64,000 bases of DNA. Origin: Voacanga thouarsii (Eukaryota; Streptophyta; Magnoliopsida; Gentianales; Apocynaceae). Made by a program: the position numbers and the translations under genes. A model generated the notes under the pieces. The model was not told where the DNA came from and searched no databases. It was given only the letters and a program-made list of their open reading frames with translations. The stretch lies in the NCBI GenBank assembly GCA_026120185.1, contig JANUWF010002061.1, positions 2,356,001 to 2,420,000 of the forward strand. Reading direction: 5' to 3'. Below, one piece after another: positions 10,968 to 22,950 of the stretch (position 1 is its first letter; each line of letters opens with the position of its first letter).

Positions 10968-11870
10968 ATGTCTTCGCATCCACCACCTCCTCCGCCATCA
11001 CCACCGACTCACCACCTCCAGGTTCAAACCCACCTCCACAAGAAGTCCATCACCTCCCTGCCCGACTTTCTTTTCACCGCCTTTTCTGTCTTCCTTCTCT
11101 TCTCTTCCCCCAAGCCTGTCGCCACTGTCACCGTCCTCCCCAAACTATCTTTCTCTCTTAATCCTCGCAGGTTCTTCAAAATACCCAATATGGCTTTCCC
11201 CGCTTCCAATTCCAAAACTCCCAAAAATCCCAACTTTCCCACCCCTCAGACCCTATCGGATTGGCTTAAGCCCCGTTTGCCCTCCGACTCATTTGCTTCT
11301 TGGGGGGTCAAACCTGGTACCAAGAATATCCACAACCTGTGGCTTGAGCTCTCGGAGGGCGAAACTTCGATTGCCGACTCCACACCTCCAGTTCGGACCG
11401 TCGAGGTCGTGGTTGTTAGAGTTATTGGAAAGCACAACAAAGTTCTTGTGGAATCACACCAAGAATTGTCTAACGGCGACGTCCGTAACCGGTGCCGGCC
11501 CTTGTCGGAGAAAATGAAGCCGGGCGAGTCAGTTGAGGCTGCAGTTTGTAGGGCAGTGAAAGAAGAGCTTGGCTCTATTATTAGTGAAGGATTGGGGTCT
11601 TTTGGCTATTTTGGTCACAATGGCATTGTCAGGATTGTTCCCGGTTCCTATACCGAGAAGGTGGAGGAGAGGCTTTCAGTCTCGTACCCAGGATTGCCGG
11701 CTTGTTATGTATTGCATACAGTGGATGCTATAGTGGAAGGCTTGCCAGAAGGTGAGTTCTTCACGGAAGAGGCTGAGGAGTACCCGGATTCGGATGGGAA
11801 GAAGTTGGCTGACGGGGCAGTTTCCTGTAAAAAGCATTATTGGAAGTGGGTTGAGTATAATTCCATTTAA
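10968..11870 (+). CDS. Nudix hydrolase-like protein
   Basis: Intronless, 300 aa from ATG 10968. The frame stays open upstream to a GTG at 10941, but that is not a plant start. The N-terminal region (residues 1-75) is rich in Pro, Ser, Thr and Leu with few acidic residues and resembles a plastid transit peptide. A second ATG at 11190 (MAFPASNSK) would remove it and leave 226 aa. Residues 181-203 contain a Nudix-box-like block, KPGESVEAAVCRAVKEELGS. The EE pair that binds metal in Nudix enzymes is kept, but the first E of the REUxEE core is Ala (RAVKEE). Such proteins may hydrolyse nucleoside-diphosphate-linked substrates; the altered core leaves catalysis uncertain. Other conserved-looking blocks are WLKPRLPSDSFASWGVKPGT and EEAEEYPDSDGKK. 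Confidence 0.8.
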   Translation: MSSHPPPPPPSPPTHHLQVQTHLHKKSITSLPDFLFTAFSVFLLFSSPKPVATVTVLPKLSFSLNPRRFFKIPNMAFPASNSKTPKNPNFPTPQTLSDWLKPRLPSDSFASWGVKPGTKNIHNLWLELSEGETSIADSTPPVRTVEVVVVRVIGKHNKVLVESHQELSNGDVRNRCRPLSEKMKPGESVEAAVCRAVKEELGSIISEGLGSFGYFGHNGIVRIVPGSYTEKVEERLSVSYPGLPACYVLHTVDAIVEGLPEGEFFTEEAEEYPDSDGKKLADGAVSCKKHYWKWVEYNSI

Positions 11871-13329
11871 AGATTTTGTCGTTGATATTAGAGGTGAGTT
11901 TTGAAGTCCCTTTACTGGATTAAAATTTTGGTTTTCTCTTCTTACTTAAAGATAGGTTCTTGAGCTTTGTAAATAATGAAGGCGATACTTTGACCGGTTG
12001 TATAGATACCAGTTGCATTGAATGAGAACAATTTTGATTCAAGCTATTTTACCTTTCATCATTCATTTGCTATTCTTCAAATGTTGCTGTTTGCGGGAGT
12101 GATTTTTCTCTGAGCTTGCAACTATGAGAGTTAAAATAAATAAATAAATAAAATGAAGACGGGTTGGGCTTTCAGTTGAGATATTTGTGCACACAGATAG
12201 CTAGGGTATCACTTCATTGCTGGTGTTGAATTGCAAAAGACCCATAGATGAGGTATCCCTTAAAGTTTCTGCAGCAGAGTGGTGGTGGCACTGAATTTTA
12301 TGTACATTCTGATTCTGTTGGGAAGCTCAATGAATTCATTTAATTTGAGGCGCGGTAAAGCATGCATCACTCTGTGGACAACCCGGTATGCGAGAGTCTT
12401 TATGATGCTTTAGTCAATTTTTAGCATAGCTAAGCATGGATTAATCAGTTGAGAACTCTTAACAATAAACCCCTAAAATATGGATTTTGCTATGCATGTT
12501 CAACTAGTGAAGTAAACTTTTTTATTGCTAAATGGATGGTTTAACAAGGACTATTTATCCAAGGTGATATTTAAGTCAATTTGCTCCTTTTCTTCTTTTC
12601 ATGTAGAGTAGACAAATACATGTAACACATGTTTCATTTGTAATCTATGGGACAACTTTATGAATCATGTTCTGATACCATATTTCAGTTTTCAGCTGGT
12701 AGAGCACTGTAGTTTTCTAATATTCATGAGATCACCTTATTTAGTGAGAAAGAATTAACTATTTTTTATTACCTATTTCGATATCTAATATCATGTGGCT
12801 TAGATCTTGAACTTTCATTCAGCACATGTTGTCTTTGACGTTTGGAAAATTGCTTTGGTTGTTGAGGTTTAATGTGCACAACTTTTTGGCAGCTGATCTT
12901 CTGAGTTGGTACTCTAAGATTTGGGCATATAATCTTTGGGTGCCATTTTATGGAAGGAAAATTTTATTGATAGTTGATACAATTGTTATCAAAAGGAGTA
13001 AAGTGCTATGGATCCTAAGGGAGGTAGTGGGAATCAATGTTCGGAACCAAGTTTGAGCTTTTAGTTGCACCATTCATAGTTACTCTTTTAGGGAAGAGAG
13101 CAATAGCAAATGTGATTTATAGGATTGGTTTTATTGGCGGCCAACTGATCGTTTGCAGTTGTCATCAGTGTAGGAACTCTGTCAATTCCTGTTAGGTAAT
13201 GGCTACTGTGCAGATGCGTAGATTGGAGAAAATCTAGAACAATCACCTGTTGTTACTTTTTAAAATCTTCATATCTGAAATTTTCTTAGTTCTTTGTGTT
13301 CCTTGCTATGTTCTTTTTTCACGTTGTTG
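11871..13329. other. 3' flank and intergenic
   Basis: Downstream of the Nudix gene; no further gene was recognised. Open frames here are short and lack domains. Confidence 0.4.
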
Positions 13330-13929
13330 TATAGCTACTATTTTTGCACCGAGTTAAGGGTGGTTGGTTGAAACGCAGGAGTACAATAGATATTCTGTTT
13401 GATCGTAATATGACTTTGAGCCTAAAGAGAAAGATCTATAGAACATACATAAGACTTGCTTTGTTAAATGGCATGGAATGTTGGGCAAATAAAATGTGAA
13501 ATGAAGGTAGTTAAGATGGTATGTTAAGGTGGATGTGCGGGTATACTAGGAAGAACAGAGTAAAGAATAAGATCATTTGAGAAAAAGTGAGAGTGGAATT
13601 TATTGAAGATAAGATGAGAGAAAACTGTATACGTTAGTTTGGATATATGCGGAGAAGACTGAGGGATGTCTCTGTTAGGAGAATTGAGGGATGGAGGCAT
13701 AATGGGTTGGAGAGAACTAAATGAAGGCCTAAGAAGATATGAATGGTGGTGAATAGAAGAGATATGTCTCTGTTAGATTTGGATTTGGATAAGAGTATGA
13801 CAGTGGATAGAAAGAAATTGAAGGAAAAGATTTTTGTGGATGACTATATATAGTCTTGTATTGGTTTATGTAGCCGACCCCAAGTTTCTTGAGAATAAAG
13901 CTTAGTTGTTATTGTTGTAGTATAGCTAC
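13330..13929 (+). mobile_element. 5'-truncated RTE-clade LINE with 9-bp target-site duplication
   Basis: The body at 13339-13920 is flanked by TATAGCTAC at 13330-13338 and 13921-13929. From 13347 a broken frame reads HRVKGGWLKRRSTIDILFDR, then NGMECWANKM and further on LRWMCGYTRKNRV. This is the C-terminal tail of the RTE-type LINE reverse-transcriptase ORF (consensus blocks AMLYGTECW, MLRWMCGKTRKD). Several stops and shifts show it is dead. It ends in a (TTG)n-like simple repeat (GTTGTTATTGTTGTAG), as RTE elements do, instead of a poly(A). Confidence 0.8.
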
Positions 13930-16693
13930 CATGACCTATGTTACCTGTATCTTAAGTCCACTCTGCCGTTCTGCTTGAAATTACCTTCTTGTGGTATTCT
14001 GAACAGTCTTTTAACCTTCCTCTGCGTTTCAGTTAGTGCTTTATAACCATGGTTAATGAGTATTCTCTTTATGGACTACGGAATAATGTGATGTGAATTA
14101 AATAAAAGGAGAGATTTTACTCGCAATGGCTTTAGGTTGATTCAGTGTTTTTAGCATTTTCTTTACTTGGTGGTGGAATTCTGGCCATTATGTGAGGATC
14201 TAGGTACTGATTTAGCTTTAGAACAAATTACAATCATAGACTATGATATTAGAAATTAAGTGACGTCCAAAGATATTTTAGCTTCTGGCCCCCCCTAATT
14301 TTGTGCTTAGTTTAAGTGGAATTGCATTTGAAACCTAAACCTAAAAGTTGGGATCCTATAACCAGTTGGATTAGCTGCTCTTTTCCTAAGGTGATATACA
14401 AAACTTTAACATAGTTTATGCCACTTTCTCTTAACTTCAGGCCAAACAATGCAAACCACCCTTCAGCCACCCATTGTCGTCCCATGTTTATGTTTTTTTG
14501 ACCTTTGGTATCAGTTGAAGAGGTCTCCGTTTGTGTCTTACCAAAGGTGGAATCTTGACCGACAGGAAGCCAATTTGTTGGTGCAAGATTTGCGCTTTCT
14601 GTTGCAATAATATTTGTATGCTAATGCTATCCTTGAAAGATTTTTTTTTCTTTTTTTTTTTTTTGGTTGGGTGTGTGTGTGTGTGTGTGTTTTTGGATGG
14701 GGGGTGGGGGGTTGAAGATTTGAGCGTTAAAATTGTTTTCTTTGATTCCAATTGGTGATTGCAATTGCTATTGTGGAGGACCAAGAAAAGCTAAGAAACC
14801 TCTAAAGAGACTCAACGTCCAAATGGATTTGCCTTGGTGCATCTGGAAATTTTGTCTGTGCTACCAAAGGTGATTGTTTCGTTCTGCTTTTGCATCCCAA
14901 GTTTATTGCCAAAGTTTGCCACAACAGAGAAAACGCAACCCGTCTTATAGCGTCTTTCTATCTTGTCATTTTACTTATACTTATTATGTGTTGTTACAAT
15001 GTTATGGTATTGTTATCCGTATTCCTTATACGTATATTACGATACTTTTCACACTGTCTAAGATTTGCTTGCAGCAATCTATTAACCAAGGAAAAGAAAA
15101 AATTAGGTGGAATGTGGGTCATGTTAGGACACCATAGAAAGTTTGTTAGCTTTTTCGTGCTTCTTTATTTCCTTTTTCTTTGCTAAAGAGTGAGTTAGAG
15201 GTGTTTTGCCTCTACCCTTTTTTTTTATACCTCATTTTCTGAACGTCTCCTCACATTGTGGTTGGGACTTCTCGGATCTGCTTTCAGTTTTCCTACCATG
15301 AACGGTCAGAAATTAATTTAAGGAAACGCAGATAAAATGCGCACTTTTGTTTTGTAGTATTTATTTTGTTCAAAAGTGACCCCCATCTCTCCACATAGTC
15401 GGCGTTGTAAGGATGACTCAGCTAAAAAAGATCCTTTTACCGTTACGAAGCAAGTTTTATTGAGAGTGTATGCAGAAGCCAAAATGATCCTCTTTTGGAA
15501 GTTAAAAGGAAGGTGATGATGTTTATACGCAATATCTCCTACTTAGATGAAGGGTAGCTACCACCTTGCTTCTAGTTAGTGTTGATTTCACAACGAGAAT
15601 TGACAGTACTACTTCTGTAAACAGGCAAGAAATTTAGAGCAGGGTAATAGCAAAGAAACCAGTTAAGAAATGTCTTCTTGCCTTGTCAAATTTGGAATAT
15701 AAGAAGTATAAATGACAGGAGGAAAAAAAAAGGGGGGAGAAAAGAGGGCTAAGAGATAAATAGTGTAGCGTTTTCACTCATAGTTTACCCACCATCTAAG
15801 AAGCTCATGGCATTCAAAACAAGCTACTCCTTTTTTAAGAGAGCTCTTAACTGTGTAGTGAATCCATTTCCTGTGCTGGCCAACCGCCCGTCTGTGTAGA
15901 AAGAGATATGGTAATGACTAATCAGGACAGAAGAAACCAAAGAGAATGGCACCCGGGAAGGCCGTTAAGGTACATGCGCGTGCAGCTGAGTTTGGCCCCA
16001 TTGGCTGTAGAATCATTCCCGGTTATCAACATGAAAATTGGATATTCCTCTACCGTAGACTAGACTAAATTCATGGTGACTTTATCGTTTTCCTTTAAAT
16101 CTCATCCTTTATGCTTTTCCTAGTCTAGTCTTTTTTAACTTGCAGCCCCCTGGATGGACATTTTAGGACCAAAATTATAAGGTTTCTACAACATTGACCC
16201 ACTTAAAGAGATTAATCCATTGATGTAGTATAATCAATCTTATGTACTTTTTCCACTCTAAAATGTGTTAATGCCAAAACACTGAAATGATAAAGTTAAA
16301 AGCACATGAAAAAGAAGAGGTGAAAGGCAAAAATGACACGAAACCAAGCCTTTTTTTTTTTCTAATTCCTATAATTGTTCTCAGTCTCATCATCACTGAT
16401 TGCTATTACTTTCAATATCTACATGCACTAATTAGTCAACAACCAATGACTAGCTTGTCTGAAAACACTGAGAAGCAATTCTTCAGATCCCCACCCACCA
16501 AAAAAGGCAAACAAGGGAAGACAGTAGGAAGCAATTTACGAATGCAATCCAGGATTCAAAAGAGAAAAAGATTTTACAAAAAGATGCTACTGCATGCTGT
16601 ATGGAGATGATATATCTACTGTACTTTATACCATGAACATAAACAAGAAAATCGACTGTAGCAAAGCACATTAGGCAGGTAACTAGTCTTGGT
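13930..16693. other. Intergenic, no gene recognised
   Basis: It holds a (GT)n run at about 14670-14690 and poly-T/poly-A tracts. Open frames at 14488-15186 and 16287-16671 are short, overlapping on both strands and without domains. Confidence 0.4.
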
Positions 16694-17332
16694 TCAGAGA
16701 GTGGTAGAACACTGAGTTCCTTGCCTCGTGCTTAGTGGACCTGTTGGTAGAGTAGGACCAAAAGGCATGATTGCAACGCAATTGATGTTGAACCTGTATC
16801 TCCCAGACACCCAAGTTCCCACCTTCCACCTTAGACGACCATTTGCCTTGAGGTTCAAGACGAGATTTCCAGCAGTTTTGTCACGTCCGACTTCATAACC
16901 AAAAGATGGAGCCACTGGTAATCCGTTACCAACCAAAGAAGCTGACAGGAGGTTGCTCTCTTCATGCCCTTGATAGAAGGGTGGAAGAGAAGTATCAAGT
17001 GTAATCTGTTGGCCCTTGTAAGAGGCATAAACTTGTAGAATGTCATAGTAAATGCCAACCTTATTATTGGGATTACGGGATAACAGCGTGACCTGAATGG
17101 AGGAATTCAGAAGGCGAGGACCGGAGAGGTTGAGTTGATAAATATCAGCTTCTTTGAGTGAAAACTGAGGTTTGGTGGGATGCAGCAGAAACCAGACAAG
17201 GAAGATGAGTGTTGAAAGAGAAAGCAGGAACGTTGAGAAGGTGCAAAAGATCTTTTTGTTGAACTTGAACTTCTCAACAGAAAATCGTTGCTTAGCACAG
17301 TGTTTGGGAGACTTGTCATCGATTTTAGACAT
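16694..17332 (-). CDS. NDR1/HIN1-like (NHL) protein, LEA_2 domain
   Basis: Intronless, 212 aa. The N-terminal 28 residues are basic and cytosolic. A single transmembrane segment follows at about 29-51 (IFCTFSTFLLSLSTLIFLVW). The rest is a LEA_2-type extracytosolic domain. The family hallmark NPN is present in LLSRNPNNKVGIYYD, followed by YKGQQIT and LPPFYQGHEE. Members of this plant family are type II plasma-membrane proteins; some act in pathogen resistance (NDR1) and others in carbohydrate export or plasmodesmata. Length (usual 200-240 aa) and domain order fit an intact gene. The ATG is the first in frame and gives the expected short cytosolic tail. The specific subgroup cannot be decided by eye. 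Confidence 0.85.
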   Translation of the reverse strand: MSKIDDKSPKHCAKQRFSVEKFKFNKKIFCTFSTFLLSLSTLIFLVWFLLHPTKPQFSLKEADIYQLNLSGPRLLNSSIQVTLLSRNPNNKVGIYYDILQVYASYKGQQITLDTSLPPFYQGHEESNLLSASLVGNGLPVAPSFGYEVGRDKTAGNLVLNLKANGRLRWKVGTWVSGRYRFNINCVAIMPFGPTLPTGPLSTRQGTQCSTTL

Positions 17333-18550
17333 TTGCAGTAGGGGAAATGGTGTGGTGGGAAGTGGTGGAGAGGGAAGTTTACAATGCTAAGCAAAGGACT
17401 GAAGGAGAGTGATGGAGGGGTTTCTTAAATAAAGAAATGCCTTTTCAATCAGAAAAGAAACAATTATTTTGTCGTCGCTGCTTTTGACTGGCCGCTGCTT
17501 ATGGTTCATCATTATTCATATAGTGGTGGAACTTGGAAGATAGCCGTTAAAATTTTTTTCCTCTGCATATCTCTGAGGTTTTACAATTTTTTTTAACAGT
17601 CAACTCTATTTAATTTGTTAGTTACTCATGTAATCATGATAATGTGGCAGCAAGTTTTTATCCTTTCCGGCTCAACACCTCTTTTTGCAAATTTTTTTAT
17701 ACATTGGGATTCTTCTGGTACTAATCCTATCATCCATTCAGTGGATGTAGCAAGACCGCACTGGTAATGAACCAGAGGCTTAGAGGCAGACACCTTTTGC
17801 AAAAGCAAAAGAGCTAACAGGACTGAAAGTTCGCTATAGTTTCACAGAACTTGATCATTGATTATCTTCTCTCCAGACTAATTTTTACTGTGATCATAGA
17901 AGACTCACAATGCGTGTTGTGGTGACCGGTTTGATTTTTTTTTTTAGTACATTGCATGTGATTCACAAATCTTCATAGATATATATATTTTTTGCTAAAT
18001 TCAGGTCGTCATATATAGAACAATTAGGAGGACAAGAAGAATTTTTATATTTTAAAGAAGAAAAAATTTTATTCTATTCAAAGTAAGAGTTCTTTTTTTT
18101 ATTATTTAATAAAGAAACTTATAGTCATTATCTGAAACTGTATATAGAGTTTATGTCCCAAAAAAAATTTAAATTCGAGACATATCAACCTAAAATTTCT
18201 AATATTAACTACCAACTCAAGGGACAAGTAAGAGCTTTCTTTAATAAATTTAGCCTTTACCAAGACTCCCTTGCTGAAATGGCATGGGAGTCCCATTCAT
18301 TAATGGTGAGACTAATCGTAAATGAGTGTTTCGAAAAAAATTTACGTCTTTTCGCACAGAACTAATGCTGATAGCCTGAAACACGGAGTCTCCCATCACG
18401 TCCCATGAGCACTTGGGCTAACTGGGGGGCCATAACGTGACAGCCCTCGGTACATAAGAGAAGCTAATCTTGGACGGTGTTTCGATAATTCGTCCGGACA
18501 TCAGTATATTGATTGTGAAATCGTGTATTTGATTTTGAAAAGAGAAATTT
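17333..18550. other. Intergenic upstream of the NHL gene
   Basis: 5' flank of the NHL gene followed by AT-rich DNA. A GC-richer block at about 18380-18500 is unlike its surroundings and could be a transposon end, but no inverted partner was found. Confidence 0.35.
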
Positions 18551-18916
18551 TATTATAAAATTTAAATAGTGTTAGAATAAAATTTATACACTATACATTA
18601 ATAAAACTTTAACTATTCTTTGTACAAGAATTTCTCTCTTTCTTTTCTCTTACAATTTTCTCTAATCTTTCTTTTATTAATATTTCTTTCACAAAATAAT
18701 GGTGTCTTATAAGTTTAGAGAATAACTCTATTTATAGAGCTCTAATTAGTGGATTACATCATGGCATACATCATTTTCCACTAATCTTAATTAGTGGTGT
18801 CTCCATTAAATGGTGGACATCCATAAAAATCTTCTCTAATTATTCATATAAATCCATAATTAGTGGAGCCTTCACTAATTAATGGAGTTTTCAATAATTT
18901 TAAGATATTCATAACA
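18551..18916 (-). repeat. 3' LTR of copia element A
   Basis: On the minus strand it begins TGTTATGAATATC and ends near TATAATA, where its partner LTR keeps ATAACA. It is preceded on the minus strand by the polypurine tract CCAAGGGGGAG (18917-18927). Confidence 0.85.
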
Positions 18917-18927
18917 CTCCCCCTTGG

Positions 18928-21150
18928 ATGTCCATCCATTACATAAAGAATATGCCTCGTTAAAACCTTACTAGATAAAAACTCAGTGGGAAAAAAAATC
19001 TAGTGAAGAAAAAAGAGTACACTATTTTATATGTCTGTTTATTACTCCCCTTGATGAGCTGATTCATTTAAATCTTTAAACCGACGCATACCAACTTTAT
19101 ATCTCAACTTCTCAAATGTTACAGTCGGTAAAGTCTTCGTGAAAATATCTGCGAGGTTGTCACATGACCGAATTTTTAGCACATCAATTTCACATTTCTT
19201 TTAGAGTTTGGTGATCTATGTTGTGTCCGATCTCCTTTAATATATCCTCCTCGTAATTACGCTTATACCAGCTGCATTATCTTCATAAAGAGGAGTTGGA
19301 ATATCTCTGATATATAATAATTTACAATTTTCTCGGATATAATAAATCATGGATCTTAGCCATATACATTCTCGACTTGCTTCTTGTTCTTTGCCATAAC
19401 GCCCATTCTGGGACGAGTTGGAAGAGGAATTCCTAATTCTTACACGAATGAGACTGATAACACCTGATTAGTGAAAAATTCTGACACCAATCATTTACGA
19501 GTGAGTATTACACCAAGAATTGACAAGCGGATGAGTTTTCTAGTTTTGGCTATGTTGATATAGCTTAGATAGGGAAAAGATATGAATGTCTATAATTTCA
19601 GCATGATTTGAAGAAGTAGCTGCTTGGAGATATCGAATGACTTGTTTAATTCCATTCCAATGTCGTCATGTTGGTGAAGAACTAAATCTTGCTAATAAAT
19701 TGACAGCAAAGGCAATATCCAGTCGTGTATTGTTAGTAAGATACATCAATGCACCAATTGCACTGAGATATGATACTTCAGGACCAAGAAGTTCTTCAAC
19801 ATCTTCTTGAGGTCGGAAAAGACCAGACGATCATTGGAATATTCAATGGATGTGCTTTGTCCATGTCAAATCTTTTTAGAACTTTTGCTGTATATGTTGA
19901 ATAAATGTTCTACTTGCCAAATGTTCAATTTGTAAACCAAGACAAAGTATAATTTTACGACCATCCTTGATGTCGAATAATCAATTGTTTCTTGGAGCTC
20001 TTCAAGAGTTCCAATAAGATTAAAATCATCAACATATATAGCTAATATCACAAATTTAGAACCAAATTTCTTAATAAAAATGCATGGACATACCTGGTCA
20101 TTTTAAATCTCGCTTTCAATCAATATTCACTAAGATGATTAAACCACATGCGCCTAAATGGCTTCAGGCCATATAATGATTTATGCAATTTGATAGAGTA
20201 ATTTTCACGAGGATAATGTGTATATGCTTCTGGCATATGAAATCCTTTAGGGATTTTCATGTAAACATCATTTTCTAAATTTTCATACAAGTAAGCAGTA
20301 ACAACATCTAATAGGCGCATATCTATCTTTTCATGTACTGCCAAACTGATAAGATATCGGAGTGTAATAGTATCAATAACATGAGAATAAGTTTCATCAT
20401 AATCAATACCTGGTCTTTGTGAAAAACCTTGGGCTACTAACCGTACTTTATATCGTACGATTTTATTCTTTTCATTGCGCTTTCGTACAAATATACATTT
20501 GTAACCAACAGGTTTTACACCTTCTGGTGTTCGGACTGCAAGTCCGAAGACTTCACGTTGTATTAGTGCATTTAACTCCGATTGAATCGCATCTTTCTAT
20601 TTCAGCCAATCTTTTCTATGCCGACATTCATCAACTGATATTGGTTCAGGATCATCATTATCCTGTATAATATCAAGAGATATTATATGCAAACATATGA
20701 TCAATAATTGTTTCTATCCGATTCCAACTTCTACCGGAAGTGGTATAATGGATAGAAATTTCAGTGTTACTTTCATTTATGTCTAGTTCTTTGTCATAAG
20801 TTTTCTCTTGGTCTTTATCATTCTTTGCTTTAATATGATCATCTGGACCATTAATCCTCTCTTCTTTCGAGGATTATTATCTTTAGAACCAAGAGGTCGA
20901 CCATGCTTCTGGCATGCTTTTGGCTCAGCAGCTATATGTAAAATCTTTTGTTCTGTTGGAACTTCAATTAGAATAGGAGCATTTATAGCTGGCATATGCG
21001 ATTTTGTTACTCTTCTAGAGTCAACAAAAGTGTCGGGCATTTGATTTGTAATGCTTTACAAATGAATTATCTTTTGAACTTCAAGTTCACACGCGCTTGT
21101 ATGCGGATCAAGATAATTTAATGATATTGTCTAATCACGATCTTTCTTGT
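18928..21150 (-). pseudogene. Copia pol remnant (RT and RNase H), element A
   Basis: Minus-strand open pieces include the linker block GRPLGSKDNNPRKKRG (20783-21040), the RT blocks DMRLLDVVTAYLYENLENDV and YSIKLHKSLYGLKPF (20120-20344), and IYVDDFNLIG around the YVDD catalytic motif (19866-20051). RNase H follows toward 19080. Stops and frameshifts separate the pieces. Similarity to the pol half of element B ends at about 21150, where the foreign segment begins. Confidence 0.8.
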
Positions 21151-22950
21151 ACTATTTATATTCTCCCTCTAATTTAGGGAATAATGATTTCACAAGAGAA
21201 TAAGAGAAAAGAAAAAGAAATATAAAAAAATGATAACAAGAGAATAATGATTACACAAGAGAATAAGAAAAGAAATATTAGAAAATGATGACAAGTAGGA
21301 AATGTCAAGAAAAATATCTCCCTTTTTTTTGTTTATTTTACTCTTCCCGGTACTGACTGATCCTCTTCCTCTCTTGTCTTTTCTTCTCCTCCTACCATCT
21401 ACTTCTTCTTCTTCCTCATACATACATACATACATATATATATATATATATGTATGTATCGATATATATTTCAGTCATCAGTCATTAGTAAATATAAAAA
21501 ACAAAAACTACAAAACAGATATGGAAGCTCGTAATTCATTTGAGATATGGTCAAATTTTGACTTGGTTTCTGCAGCAGATTTTGATGTATTTGCCTGTCT
21601 AAGCTAACCGCTTCCTCTTAATTCTAATGCAGTAGATTTTGATATGTTTTCCTTTCCAAACTAACCGGTTCCTCCTAATTTCAGATGAGATACCTTTGAG
21701 GGCTTCCATTTTTTTTTTTTTTTTTTGTGCTGGATTATGAAATTAAATTCTCTTTTTGGTTTGTTTTTTTTTTTTTTTTTTATGTAAATCAGTGAACATA
21801 CTGCTTTGGACCATTTTGATCCGCCCATGCAAGAGACTGTTTTTTATGCTGTTCCTCTTTATGCTATTCCTTTGAATGAGGATATGCTTGTACATGATCC
21901 TTTCTACTCTCTAATGGATTTTGAACAAAGCCAGAATATGATTCTAAGTTATTATACATTTAAACATGGATTTTGAATGATATTACCTTTACTGATATTA
22001 TTTTCTTTTTCTAGGAGAAATAATGAGTGGTCTTGGCAACGAAGTCGGAGTAAGTACTCATGAAATGTATAATATCGAAGTTCAAGATATTATTTCAGAC
22101 GAAATTCCTATAGAGAATAAGAGGATTAAGAGGCAGAGAGAGAAGAAGGACAATAATTCTCAAACACTATCAAGAGAAACCATTTCGCAGTACGTTTACC
22201 TGCCAATCAAGAGCGCGGCCAAAGAACTGAATATTGGCATAACCCGTCTTAAGAAAAAATGTAGGGAGTTAGGAATTCGTCGATGGCCTCACAGGAAATT
22301 GATAAGTTTGGAGACTCTAATCCAAAATGTTCAGGTTCTCTCACACACACATACTTATACTTTGCAAGTATGAAACTATAAAAGATTTATAAGTAAATAA
22401 CCGATAATATCACTTCGATTTACAGGAGATGCAAAATAAAGAAGAAGGAGGACATATGGCTAAGAAAAAGTTGAAAGAAGCCATTGAAATACTGGAATGT
22501 AAAAAGCAGTTGGTGGAAGAAAATCCTGATACGCAGTTGGAGGACCAAACACAGAAATAGAGACAAGCATGCTTCAAGGCCAAATATAATGAGAAACTTA
22601 AGTATAATAAACTTAAGGGGATCATAAAATTCCAAGACTCATTTCACAGTAACTTCACGGCTAATTCTGCTGCTAGTCTAAATGTTGGCTCAAAAGGGAA
22701 AGAAAATGAGGAGGGTGCCGAAAAAGAGGAGCTGAAATCCATAATTACTAATTGTTTGTCTTCCTCTAATGTAAATATTGAAAAAGAACAATTATAAACA
22801 TTCATCTTAAATTTGTCAGCTCAATTACAAAAGAACAACTATAATCATATATCATCAAGTTCATATGAACACTAGTAATATGAATAAAAGATGTGATGCT
22901 TATTATTAATGGAAATATCTTTTTCCCTTATTATCTTTTTTGTTCCCCTT
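21151..22950 (+). other. Foreign segment replacing copia protease/integrase
   Basis: About 1.8 kb with no similarity to element B. It is bounded by pol homology up to about 21150 and gag homology from about 22950. It carries the RKD gene with introns and about 370 bp of 5' flank, including a TACA/TA repeat near 21420-21460. The retained introns mean the segment was acquired as DNA, not as spliced RNA. Confidence 0.7.
21521..22797 (+). pseudogene. RWP-RK (RKD-type) transcription factor gene with internal stop
   Basis: Exon 3 (22015-22334) encodes an RWP-RK domain: LSRETISQYVYLPIKSAAKE then CRELGIRRWPHRKLISLETL. RWP-RK domains bind DNA; plant RKD proteins control egg-cell and gametophyte identity and somatic embryogenesis. 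Exon 2 probably spans 21793-21947 (EHTALDHFDPP onward), joined to exon 3 across a 67-bp intron. Exon 4 starts at 22426 after a 91-bp intron in the same phase. In exon 4 the frame reads QLEDQTQK, TAG (22558-22560), then RQACFKAKY and stays open 78 codons to TAA at 22795-22797. RKD proteins normally continue through this site as T-K-R-L-RQACFKAN, so the TAG replaces the Leu codon. Exon 1 (ATG 21521, MEARNSFEIWSNFDLVS) and its junction are unresolved; a 55-60-bp imperfect tandem repeat lies there. Confidence 0.8.

Noticed and set aside
14488..15186. Several open frames with homopolymer stretches
   Set aside because: Composition is driven by T-runs and a (GT)n repeat, with no domain or splice logic.
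22410..22635. Two 71-codon minus frames opposite RKD exon 4
   Set aside because: Antisense shadows of an exon recognised by the RKD motif.
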